From Spartobacteria bacterium (GTDB lineage Bacteria > Verrucomicrobiota > Verrucomicrobiia > Chthoniobacterales > UBA10450), in NCBI GenBank assembly GCA_003134785.1, contig PLCN01000002.1, forward strand, positions 517,989 to 581,988: a stretch of 64,000 bases of DNA, given 5' to 3'. Positions 27,314 to 35,535 of the stretch are shown piece by piece; positions within the stretch are counted from its first letter, which is position 1, and the number at the start of each line of letters is the position of its first letter. Made by a program: the position numbers and the translations under genes. Below the pieces are notes generated by a model that worked only from the letters and a program-made list of their open reading frames with translations, did no database searches and had not been told where the DNA came from.

Positions 27314-28383
27314 GAAACCGCCGCTGGCTGCGGTGGTTGGGTTGGTCCGCTCGCTTCGGTTCGGCTAACCGCCTGCTTGATCAAACCGGGAATGCGTCTG
27401 GCGCGGGAGACGATCTCCTTCGTGATCACGCTCGCCGGTTTTTGCACGAGCAGCGAAGTGCTCACTGCGCAGTAAACGCCACACCCTTCCTGGCAGCTTT
27501 TCTTGCGATTGTTCGCATACAGATCATCGAGCGTGATGTCCATGATGTGCTTGTCGGTGTGCACCATGCTGCAAATCCAAAATTTCCCCTGCGCAGAAAC
27601 GAAGAAAAGTTTGTAGCCGGCGTTGCAGGTCCACTCGACCGGCTCGTTGCGCAAAAGACTTTTCTGGTAGCTCAGGATCGCTTCGTTGGTATGGATTTTT
27701 TCGCCGTGGCGTTTTCGCTCGATCATTGAGTCGACGAACTCTTCGAGCTCTTCCTTCGAGCCGCGCGCCACACGGTAGCGGCTGAGCGGATCGGCATGGA
27801 CGAGACGCACCTCAGTCGGGATACCCCGCGACAGTCCGGTTTCCAAGACGGCTTTTGATTCCGGAAGTGTGTCCGCGCAGATCACGCCGGTGATGTGCAG
27901 GCTGATTTTGGAATCCTTGAAGTAATCGAGCTTCGGCAAAATCGTCTTGAACGATTTCTTCGTGATCGCACTCGGTGTCATGCGATCGACGCTGATCTGC
28001 ATCACTTGCAGCCCAGCATCTTCCAGCTCCTTCAGCAGCTTGCGTGTGAGCAGAAACCCGTTGGTCGTTAGGCTGGTGGCAAATCCGAGTTCGCGGCAGT
28101 AGCGAACGATTTCGACCACGTCTGGGTACAGCAACGGCTCGCCGCCGACCAAGGCGATTCGCATTGTTCCAAGATCGCGGATTTTACGGATCCAGAGTTT
28201 GAGGTCTTCGAGTTTCGGATGCGGCTTCGAGTTATCGTACTCGGTGCAGTAAGAGCAATCGAGATTGCACTTATCGGTCAGATAGAGGCTGCACTGAAGA
28301 GGCTTGCGGTCGAAAATGCGCTTGCCGGATTCGAGCAGATTGTAGCCGGAAAATTCGCGGCCGATTTTATCGAGCAGGTTCAT
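27310..28383 (-). CDS. Radical SAM protein with C-terminal auxiliary cysteine region
   Basis: A 357-residue radical SAM enzyme. The 4Fe-4S cluster motif is C39-N-L-D-C43-S-Y-C46. GGEPLLYP near residues 79-86 contacts SAM, and TTNGFLL near 106-112 continues the barrel. Seven cysteines cluster after residue 250 (WTCNAGYK, WICSM, SCQEGCGVYC), as in SPASM-like auxiliary clusters. The substrate is unknown; a modification of the lipid head group or acyl chain would fit its place. It converges on the third CDP-alcohol phosphatidyltransferase with a 4-bp overlap of ends. Two fragments of a duplicate survive at 31821-31916. Confidence 0.8.
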   Translation of the reverse strand: MNLLDKIGREFSGYNLLESGKRIFDRKPLQCSLYLTDKCNLDCSYCTEYDNSKPHPKLEDLKLWIRKIRDLGTMRIALVGGEPLLYPDVVEIVRYCRELGFATSLTTNGFLLTRKLLKELEDAGLQVMQISVDRMTPSAITKKSFKTILPKLDYFKDSKISLHITGVICADTLPESKAVLETGLSRGIPTEVRLVHADPLSRYRVARGSKEELEEFVDSMIERKRHGEKIHTNEAILSYQKSLLRNEPVEWTCNAGYKLFFVSAQGKFWICSMVHTDKHIMDITLDDLYANNRKKSCQEGCGVYCAVSTSLLVQKPASVITKEIVSRARRIPGLIKQAVSRTEASGPTQPPQPAAVS

Positions 28384-28876
28384 GCAGTCCCCAAGTGGAG
28401 TTCGACATTACGGGGCGTGTCCCCCACTGTCAGCTCTAATCTCCATCCGGAAAGCATCACGTCCAAGACGAACAAATCATGCCGGCCCCAGGCCCGATCG
28501 GGTCGAGGGCCTGGGCGTTTTCATAGAAAGCCCGACTTATTCCGCCGGGTCGCGTTTCATCGCCGTGACTTGCCGCGGAGACCATCGACCGAAGCACGGC
28601 CACAACAGAGCTAACGGTGGGATGACCGGCAGATTACATTATTGCAGGGTTCTGAACGAGGCGATCGCTCTTCGGTCGAACCGCTGATGATAATAGTCCG
28701 CACCTCGGCACAAGGCGAAACGCCGGGCACCCAGGCGAAAGAAACCGCCGGGGATCGCTCGACGAAATGAATCGAAACCTGGTGTTGCCGTTCGCGCGGT
28801 GGCCATCATCGAGAAGGCGCACCATCGCATCTCGAAAGAAATCCCCTCTTGATTCCGCCCGAGGAAAACCGGTGCA
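28384..28876. other. Intergenic region with a GC-rich hairpin
   Basis: This 493-bp gap separates the divergent radical SAM gene and the GT4 gene. No coding frame looks real. It contains the hairpin CCCAGGCCC (28487-28495) with GGGCCTGGG (28507-28515), and it should hold promoters for both genes, but I cannot point to clear -35/-10 boxes. Confidence 0.5.
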
Positions 28877-30004
28877 GTGAAATCTGGAAAATCAATCACC
28901 GTCGCGATCGACGCGAGATACGTGCAGGAAAAACCGAGCGGCATCGGCGTTTATGTGAAAGCTCTTGTGAGCCGTTTGCCGGATGATGGACCTTCGGACC
29001 GCTTTCTTTTCTGGGCGCATCGCCTTGCGTCGCGTCCGCTTTCGCCGGCCTCAAACACGTCCGAGGTAACTGTCAGGCCTGGCCCGAATTCGCCCTTGAC
29101 CACATGGTGGCCGGAACACTTTGCCTCCTTGACCGGGATCGATGTTTTTCACAGCCCGCACAACCTGCTGCCGCGAAACGTAAAATGCGCCAGCGTTGTG
29201 ACCGTCCACGATTTGATGGCGCTGGAACGTCCCGACCTTCACCTTCATGGTGTGGAGCGATGGTCTTACTACACGGGTGCGGTCTGGCGTGCGTTGCGCG
29301 AGGCGACGTTTGTGATTGCGCCGAGCCAGGCGACGGCCGATCGCATTTGCGCAATGATGCCGGCGGCCGCAACGCGCGTAATCGTTATTTGGGAAGCAGC
29401 CGACGACTGTTTTCGACCGGGGGAGGATCTTTCCGCTGCGCAAAAACGCGCCGCGTCGCTTCTTGCTGGAGACTGGCCATATCTTCTCGTGGTCGGTGCG
29501 AATGTTCCGACAAAGCGGCACGATCTCGCTCTCGAAGCGTTCGCCGCCGCCGCCCCGCCGCCGTGGCGTCTCGTTTTTGTCCAGCGGCGAAAGAAGAGCG
29601 AGCGGCTTATGCGCCGCGGCCGCGATTTGCACATCGAGGACCGGCTTATCTGGCATGAGGCAATCGCGCTGGAAGATCTGGTCGTGCTTTTGCAGGGGGC
29701 AGAGGCGTTGATTCAGCCGTCGGTCTATGAAGGTTTCGGTTTGCCCGTCCTCGAGGCAATGGCGTGCGGCTGTCCGGTGATCTGCAGCGACATTCCAGCG
29801 TTACGCGAGATCACCGCCGGCGCGGCATTACTCGTTAGGCCGGAGGAGCTGGAGTCGCTGGCCTCCGCGCTTCGTCAACTGATCGCGGCACCCGAGCTGC
29901 GCTGCTCCCTCGCCGGGCAAGGGCTGGCGCGGGCGTGCGCATTTTCTTGGAATCGTTGCGCGCGCGAGACGCTGGAAGTTTATCGTGCGGCGGCTGCGCG
30001 TTGA
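28877..30004 (+). CDS. GT4-family glycosyltransferase
   Basis: Cytoplasmic GT-B enzyme of 375 residues. The N-terminal part has DARYVQEKPSGIGVYV and FHSPHNLLP with VTVHDLM. The C-terminal donor-binding half has LLVVGANVPTKRHDLALEAF near 199-218 and the nucleotide-sugar motif YEGFGLPVLEAMACGCPVI near 283-301. The start is GTG at 28877 after a GAGGAAAA ribosome-binding site. It is followed by, and its end overlaps the leader of, the second flippase gene, so the two are likely co-expressed to build and flip a glycolipid. Confidence 0.85.
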   Translation: MKSGKSITVAIDARYVQEKPSGIGVYVKALVSRLPDDGPSDRFLFWAHRLASRPLSPASNTSEVTVRPGPNSPLTTWWPEHFASLTGIDVFHSPHNLLPRNVKCASVVTVHDLMALERPDLHLHGVERWSYYTGAVWRALREATFVIAPSQATADRICAMMPAAATRVIVIWEAADDCFRPGEDLSAAQKRAASLLAGDWPYLLVVGANVPTKRHDLALEAFAAAAPPPWRLVFVQRRKKSERLMRRGRDLHIEDRLIWHEAIALEDLVVLLQGAEALIQPSVYEGFGLPVLEAMACGCPVICSDIPALREITAGAALLVRPEELESLASALRQLIAAPELRCSLAGQGLARACAFSWNRCARETLEVYRAAAAR

Positions 30005-30008
30005 CCGT

Positions 30009-31568
30009 ATGCCTGGGACCACCGTTCAACTAGCCGAGAGCGCCGCCCACGAATCGGCTTCGCGCGGCGCGCTCCTGGCGCGGGGCGCCTTTTTCAACAC
30101 GATCGCTTTTCTCAGCTCGAACCTGCGGGGTATTTTCACCTTTCTCGTCGCCCGCCTCCTTGGAAGCGAAGCTTTGGGCATATTTGGGATTGCGTGGGCG
30201 ACGATGGATCTCACGAGCAAGTTCGGCGCGTTGGGGCTGGATCAAAGCGCGGTCGCGTTCGTGGCGAAATGTGAAGCGGCCGGGGATCGCTCCGGCAGTC
30301 GAAAGATCAGGCAGGCAGCGTTGCGAATCTCGATCTGGAGCAGCGTCCTCGTCGCATTGGTTGGATCGTTTTTCGTCTGGCAGGTCGGACCGCATTTCAT
30401 CTCGCGCCCGGAATTGCCGCGCGCCATTGCTCTGATCCTCCTCGCCATTCCCGGCATGGTGCTTTACCGGGTGAGCAACGCGCTTTCCCGGGGCATGGCG
30501 ATCATGCACCACGACATTTATTCACGCGGCCTGACGGAAAGCCTCGGCACCGCGGCCGCGTTGCTTCTCGCCATGCTTGCCGGAATGAGGCAGCTCGCCC
30601 CGGAAATGGCCGTGATCGGCGGGACGCTCGCTTCGGGACTGGTCGCCTTCACCTTGATGCGACGCCTGTTCATCCCGCTTCCTTCTTCGGGTGCGGTCAA
30701 TGAGGCGAACCTGATCCCCAAGCTGCTGCGCAATTCAGCCCCGATTGCGCTCTACGATTTTCTCAACATCGCCCTGATGCATCTCGATGTGCTCATTCTT
30801 GGCACATTCATCGGCCGCGCTCCCGGCGTGACCCTGGAAACGGTCGGCATCTATGCGGCGGCCGTGCAGCTCAGCGGCGGGTTGCGCAAAGTCAGCCAGA
30901 TCTTTACCCCGATCTTCGCTCCAGTCATCGCGCCCAAGATCTTCAGCGGAAAAATACCGGAAGCCGAACAGAGCTTTGGTTATCTCGCTCGCTGGATGCT
31001 GGCGCTTCTGCTGCCGACCGTTGCCGTCTTTGCGCTCGCCGGGAGTGCGATCATGACCATCTTTGGTCCTGGCTTTGCTGCCGGAGGTTCCTGGGCGGCG
31101 ATTCTTGCCGTCGCCTGCGCGACCAACGCGTTCGTCAGCCTGGGCGAGACCATCCTGATGATCGACAGTCCGCACCTTAACCTACTCAATTCCGCGATCG
31201 CCTTGGCCACCGCGATCGGGCTCTGCTTGCTGTTGATTCCGGTGCTTGGTCCGCTCGGTGCCGCCCTCGGCATTCTTGCTCCTTATTGCGTCCACGGATT
31301 GCTGCGCGGACTTGAGATCACGCATTTTCTTCACTGGCGTTGGCCCTGGCGCGCGATGATGAAACCGTGGTGGGCCGCGCTCGTGCCGCTTCCGTTTAGC
31401 TTGTTGGTGCGCCTCTGCTGGCACGGAACGATTTTCGAACTCGGCGCGGCTCTCCTTTACCTGGGCGGCTACTTTATCATGTGGCGCATCATCGGGCTCG
31501 ATCCCACAGATCGCGCGATCCTCGATCATCTTTTCAAAAAGAAAGCCACCGCGCCTGTCTCGCCGTAA
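30009..31568 (+). CDS. Polysaccharide/lipid flippase, MATE-MurJ-Wzx type (copy 2)
   Basis: A 519-residue multi-helix flippase, paralogous to the gene at 23719-25248 and sharing motifs along its whole length (LRGIFTFLVARLLG, LSRGMAIMHHDIYSRGLTE, VACATNAFVSLGETI). The ATG at 30009 lies 4 bp past the GT4 stop; an earlier in-frame ATG at 29985 would overlap that gene. Like copy 1, it has an ABC ATPase gene beside it, but here that gene is reduced to a fragment. Confidence 0.82.
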   Translation: MPGTTVQLAESAAHESASRGALLARGAFFNTIAFLSSNLRGIFTFLVARLLGSEALGIFGIAWATMDLTSKFGALGLDQSAVAFVAKCEAAGDRSGSRKIRQAALRISIWSSVLVALVGSFFVWQVGPHFISRPELPRAIALILLAIPGMVLYRVSNALSRGMAIMHHDIYSRGLTESLGTAAALLLAMLAGMRQLAPEMAVIGGTLASGLVAFTLMRRLFIPLPSSGAVNEANLIPKLLRNSAPIALYDFLNIALMHLDVLILGTFIGRAPGVTLETVGIYAAAVQLSGGLRKVSQIFTPIFAPVIAPKIFSGKIPEAEQSFGYLARWMLALLLPTVAVFALAGSAIMTIFGPGFAAGGSWAAILAVACATNAFVSLGETILMIDSPHLNLLNSAIALATAIGLCLLLIPVLGPLGAALGILAPYCVHGLLRGLEITHFLHWRWPWRAMMKPWWAALVPLPFSLLVRLCWHGTIFELGAALLYLGGYFIMWRIIGLDPTDRAILDHLFKKKATAPVSP

Positions 31569-31615
31569 AAAGGAAACCGGTTCCGTCTAGCTTCGCATAG
31601 GGCATTTGCGATGAG

Positions 31616-31753
31616 CGCCGAGGGGCCGACGACCGCGCGCACGGTGCCGCGCTCGAGCTGGAGCGACACCCCGCGCAAGGTGTGCACGCGTGAGCCTTCC
31701 TCGCCGAGGTAGCGCTGGATTCCCTCGCAGCTGAGCGAAACTTCGGCATTCAT
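31616..31753 (-). pseudogene. 5' fragment of a duplicated LolD-like ABC ATPase
   Basis: It begins [19 protein letters not shown] and runs to AVVGPS, matching residues 1-45 of the intact ATPase at 25274-25978 with few changes. It then breaks just inside Walker A into unrelated codons. The homology continues a few bases 5' of the ATG (ATGAATTTTAAGGTA in both), so it is a DNA duplication followed by loss of the 3' part. Confidence 0.75.
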
Positions 31754-31820
31754 GAATTTTAAGGTACCCGCCCACGCCTCAGGCTGCGCCGCCTCAGTTG
31801 ACTCAGGCGGAGCTCGCGAG

Positions 31821-31916
31821 CTAATCGCCTGCTAGATCAAAGCGAGAATGTGCCGGGCGTGAGTGCATCCCCAAAATTTTCCCTGCGCCGAGACAAAGAA
31901 AAGTGTAAGCCCGCAT
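31821..31916 (-). pseudogene. Two joined 3' fragments of a duplicated radical SAM gene
   Basis: Bases 31821-31866 resemble 27365-27410, and 31867-31916 resemble 27574-27624 (shared AATTTTCCC/AATTTCCCC, CCTGCGC, GAAAAGT and AAGCCCGCATTC-like steps) of the intact radical SAM gene. The roughly 160 bp between them is missing. Together with the ABC fragment this marks a decayed second copy of the ABC-to-radical-SAM segment. Confidence 0.6.
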
Positions 31917-31918
31917 TC

Positions 31919-33319
31919 GTGACAAAGAAGCTAAAATTGCTGTTCTCATTGGTGGTGTTGGTGGAGGCATTGCTTATTGCCTTCGCGCTTGTCCAGCGAT
32001 ACCCGACGTCTGGCGACGACTACTCCTACCTGTACCAAGCACAGCTCTTTGCCTCAGGAAAAATGTATGCGGAGAGTTCTTTCTACGACGAGGCCAATCC
32101 GCTCCACGAATGCGTCAGGACGAATTGCATCACCGACAATCACGGCCGTCGATTCTCAAAGTACCCCCCGGGCGGGCCGGCTTTTCTCGCACTCGGCGCT
32201 CTGCTCGGAATGCCGTGGCTGATTAATCCGATACTTGGTGCCCTCCTCGCGTTTCTCATTCTGCGATATGTGGAGCAGCAGATGGGCAAGGAGCTGGTAA
32301 GAGTCACTGGATTTTTGCTGACACTTTGTCTTTTCTTTTCTTACTACGCGGCTTCGCTTCGTCCTCACATTGCTACCGCGCTCTTTGTGTTCGCGGCCTT
32401 TGTCGCCTACGACGCTGCGCAGCGCCGCCCTGGGTCTTCGCGACTGCTGCTCTTCAGCGCGGGCGCTCTCCTTGGCTATTCGTCCCTGATCCGATACATC
32501 GATTGGGTTCCTTTGGCCGCCTGGATTGGAGTGAGGCTGCTACGTCGCAAGAGGTTCTCCGAGCTCATTCTCTTTGGTGTTGGGTTTGGGCTTCTGGCCA
32601 GTGGTAACCTTCTTTATGACACACTCCTTTCGGGCGATCCGCTTCAAACACCTACCGCATTAAACCATTCACCGGGCATGCACGATCGTCTCATGATTTC
32701 ATGGATTGGAATCCTCAGAACCGTGTCGCGCCTCGTAAATCTTCTCTGGGTTTTCCCACCATTCGTCCTGCTGGTCGTTTTCTGGAAACGCTACCAGGCT
32801 CCACCCAAGGTAAGAATGTACCTCGCCTTATTCTTAATGAACCTTGGGCTTTATTTTTTCTACCCAGCCTCCGGGGGCGGTCCCGGCCCGCGTTACCTCC
32901 TGGGTTACTTTCCATTCCTTCTTCTGGCTGTAGTCGATCTCTACAGATGGCTCGGGCGCGATGCTGGAGCTGGTTCGCGTCGCCTGTGGAACTATGCTCT
33001 CGCTCTCCAGATTATTGGCAGTGTCTCTTTTTTGGCGGTGCAAGGCTATTCCAGTTACTGCCAGCGAGACCTGGAACGGACAGCGGCACAAGCGGGAGAT
33101 GGAAAAAAAATTTTCTTCCTTAAAACCGGCACCTACCCTGACATTGATAACGTCTGCGATTTTACTCGAAACCCACCTGATATCTCGTCCGCCAGTAGCC
33201 TCTATTTCAACTGGTGCGGCCAGCCGGAGCGGGATGCGCTTCTAAAACAGCTTCCCGGTCGTGAGGTCTTCGTTTACGAATATCCGGCTCACCTATCTCG
33301 GGTAGCCGATAGTCGGTAA
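31919..33319 (+). CDS. GT-C type membrane glycosyltransferase-like protein
   Basis: A protein of about 466 residues with roughly ten to twelve hydrophobic helices. The first external loop carries an acidic pair (SGDDYSYLYQAQLF) as in GT39/GT83-type enzymes, then FSKYPPGGPAFLALG. The end is a soluble periplasmic part with several cysteines. I place the start at the GTG 31919, because codons upstream lie inside radical-SAM-derived debris. The sequence looks less GC-rich than its neighbours, which may mean recent arrival at the recombination junction. Confidence 0.65.
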   Translation: MTKKLKLLFSLVVLVEALLIAFALVQRYPTSGDDYSYLYQAQLFASGKMYAESSFYDEANPLHECVRTNCITDNHGRRFSKYPPGGPAFLALGALLGMPWLINPILGALLAFLILRYVEQQMGKELVRVTGFLLTLCLFFSYYAASLRPHIATALFVFAAFVAYDAAQRRPGSSRLLLFSAGALLGYSSLIRYIDWVPLAAWIGVRLLRRKRFSELILFGVGFGLLASGNLLYDTLLSGDPLQTPTALNHSPGMHDRLMISWIGILRTVSRLVNLLWVFPPFVLLVVFWKRYQAPPKVRMYLALFLMNLGLYFFYPASGGGPGPRYLLGYFPFLLLAVVDLYRWLGRDAGAGSRRLWNYALALQIIGSVSFLAVQGYSSYCQRDLERTAAQAGDGKKIFFLKTGTYPDIDNVCDFTRNPPDISSASSLYFNWCGQPERDALLKQLPGREVFVYEYPAHLSRVADSR

Positions 33320-33400
33320 CTCCGCTCCCGCCGACAAGTTTACGATCGCCTCCGATCCCTTGCCGCGGATAACGTCCCGATAGGTAAAGCTGGTGCGATC

Positions 33401-34090
33401 TTACGGAAAAATACTATAGCGCAAAATCGCGTAGATCGCCCGGAACCCATCTTTCCAATTCACTTTTTTGCCTTCACGGTAGGTCCGTCCGCTATAGGAA
33501 ATGCCTACTTCGTAAATGCGACATCGCGTCTTCGCGAGTTTCGCGGTGACTTCCGGTTCAAATCCGAAACCGTTCTCACGAAGCCGAAGGCTCTTCAGCA
33601 GCGGCGCACGGAACGCTTTATAGCCGGTTTCGATGTCAGTCAGGTTAAGGTTCGTAAACATGTTCGAGAGCAGCGTCAAAAACCTGTTGCCGACCATGTG
33701 CCAAAAATAGAGCACGCGATGCGCCTGACCACCCATGAAGCGCGAACCGAAAACCGCGTCAGCCTTTCCGGAAAAAATCGGCTCGAGCAAGACCGGGTAC
33801 TCACTCGGATTGTATTCCAGGTCGGCATCCTGCACCAGGATCACATCTCCAGTAGCCACGGCGAAGCCGGCGCGCAGAGCCGCGCCCTTACCGCAATTGT
33901 GTGGTTGATAGATGATTTGATCGGCCAACGACGAGACTTTCTCTTTAAGAACTGCTGCGGTGCCATCGGTTGATCCGTCATCCACGACAACGATTTCAAT
34001 ATTCGCCAGTGGCGCCCCCCGCACCGTCCGCACGATATATTCGATAGTTCCCACTTCATTGAAACAAGGAATGACAACCGAAACTTTCAT
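33401..34090 (-). CDS. GT2-family glycosyltransferase, dolichol-phosphate mannose synthase-like
   Basis: A 229-residue GT-A enzyme without membrane helices. It has [10 protein letters not shown] at residues 3-12, [11 protein letters not shown] near 34-44 and the metal-binding QDADLEY near 87-93, then GSRFMGG. It resembles single-domain polyprenyl-phosphate mannosyl/glucosyltransferases, which make the lipid-linked sugars used by GT-C enzymes such as those at 10055-11584, 31919-33319 and 60596-61822. ATG at 34090. Confidence 0.87.
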   Translation of the reverse strand: MKVSVVIPCFNEVGTIEYIVRTVRGAPLANIEIVVVDDGSTDGTAAVLKEKVSSLADQIIYQPHNCGKGAALRAGFAVATGDVILVQDADLEYNPSEYPVLLEPIFSGKADAVFGSRFMGGQAHRVLYFWHMVGNRFLTLLSNMFTNLNLTDIETGYKAFRAPLLKSLRLRENGFGFEPEVTAKLAKTRCRIYEVGISYSGRTYREGKKVNWKDGFRAIYAILRYSIFP

Positions 34091-34290
34091 AATCGCTCGT
34101 CTTGGAAAAATTCAACGCTCGGCATTTGCTTCTTCTTCACGCTGACCTCTGACTCCACCTTCCGCCTTTACTAATACCCCAAAGAGAGCTGCGCTCCATT
34201 CATGCACCCACCAGCGGCGAGGGAGACATGCCCCCGCGGGACGATTGTGATATCTTCGGCAAGCACATTTGTCGCGGGAGCAAGCCTGAA

Positions 34291-35535
34291 CTAGGCGCTA
34301 GAACCACGAAGAGTCTCTACTGGTGCGAGCTGCGCGGCGCGGCGGGCCGGGACGTAGCTGGCGATGAAGACCGCGATGATGGCGAGCACCGTCGCCAAGA
34401 CGTAATGCCGCCAATTCCATGTCACTGGAAAATGGTTCGCGTAAATCAAGCCGCGGACTTCAATCGGAATCAGGGACACGCCCCAGGTGAAAAGCGCGCC
34501 GAAAAGGGAGCCGATGATCGAGCCCAGGACGGCGATCATCGCGCCCTGCCACAGGAAAATGGCGCTGATGTCGCGGGCGCGATAACCCATCGAACGCAGG
34601 ATGGCGATCTCTTTAATTTTCGACAGCACCGACATCGTGAGCACGTTGAAGATGCCGAAACCGGCCAGCAGAATAATCAGCGAGACGGTGATCGCGGCCG
34701 ACATTCTCAAGGTGAGAAAAAGCTGAAGATTGGCTTCCTCGCGATCCTGCCAGCTTTGCGACTCGTGCTGGAAGAGTGTTTCAAAGGTGCGCGAAAGCGC
34801 CGGCGCGCGATCCGGATCGCGCAATTTGTAAACGATCATGGAGGCGGGAAAAGGTTTGTGCAGCAACGTCTGAGCGACCCGCACATGAGAATAAACACGG
34901 CCGATATCGACTACGCCCACGCCGCTACGCGCGATCGCGGCGACGGTAAATCGGCGATATTCTCCGCCCGGCGAAAGTAACTGGATCGCGTCGCCGACCG
35001 TTACCTCGAGCAGGTCCGCCAGGCGCGAACCGATAATGACGGAGTTCGAGTTATTCCGAAACTCGTCAAAGCTCCCGGCGATAAGCTGCTGGGCGAGATT
35101 GGTAGTCTGGAGATGAAAAGCGGGCTCGATCCCGTAGAGATCGACGGTGGCATTCTCGAAACCCGCTCGCGCGCTGAGGGTGCCGCGGAGGACAGGCGAA
35201 CAGGCAGCCACGTCCGGGAATTGCCGGCTGATGCGCATGATTTCACGGGCGTTCGTTATTCCGCCGAGATAATGGCGGCGTGGTTTTCCCTCGGTGGTGA
35301 CCGAGTTTTTTGGCGGAACCACCAGCTCGGTGGCGCGAGATTCGAAACGCGAACGCAGGACCAGCGCGCCGTTGCTGCCGAGGGTGGAGTCGATAAAATT
35401 CCGGGCGAACCCTTGTGTCTGCGCCTGCGTGCAAATGAAAATCGCGACGCCAAAAACCACACCGCCGAGACTCAGGATAAATGCGCGCTTACGATGGCCC
35501 AGGAAACGAATCGCGATGTAAAGCGGCGGCGTCAC
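34291..35535 (-). CDS. FtsX/MacB-type ABC transporter permease
   Basis: A 414-residue permease. One N-terminal helix (about residues 18-38) is followed by a large periplasmic MacB-like domain (40-265), then three helices with the FtsX signature region LSKIKEIAILRSMGYRARDI and a PARRAAQLAPVETLRG end. The start is GTG at 35535, overlapping the adaptor stop by 4 bp. It is the last gene of an export operon that lacks an ATPase; the LolD-like ATPase at 25274 could serve it. Confidence 0.85.
   Translation of the reverse strand: MTPPLYIAIRFLGHRKRAFILSLGGVVFGVAIFICTQAQTQGFARNFIDSTLGSNGALVLRSRFESRATELVVPPKNSVTTEGKPRRHYLGGITNAREIMRISRQFPDVAACSPVLRGTLSARAGFENATVDLYGIEPAFHLQTTNLAQQLIAGSFDEFRNNSNSVIIGSRLADLLEVTVGDAIQLLSPGGEYRRFTVAAIARSGVGVVDIGRVYSHVRVAQTLLHKPFPASMIVYKLRDPDRAPALSRTFETLFQHESQSWQDREEANLQLFLTLRMSAAITVSLIILLAGFGIFNVLTMSVLSKIKEIAILRSMGYRARDISAIFLWQGAMIAVLGSIIGSLFGALFTWGVSLIPIEVRGLIYANHFPVTWNWRHYVLATVLAIIAVFIASYVPARRAAQLAPVETLRGSSA

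Noticed and set aside
20910..28383. The island as a simple O-antigen or capsule cluster
   Set aside because: Flippases and glycosyltransferases fit, but three CDP-alcohol phosphatidyltransferases, an oxoamine synthase, a desaturase and a GNAT acyltransferase do not, and no polymerase (Wzy), initiating transferase or nucleotide-sugar pathway is present.
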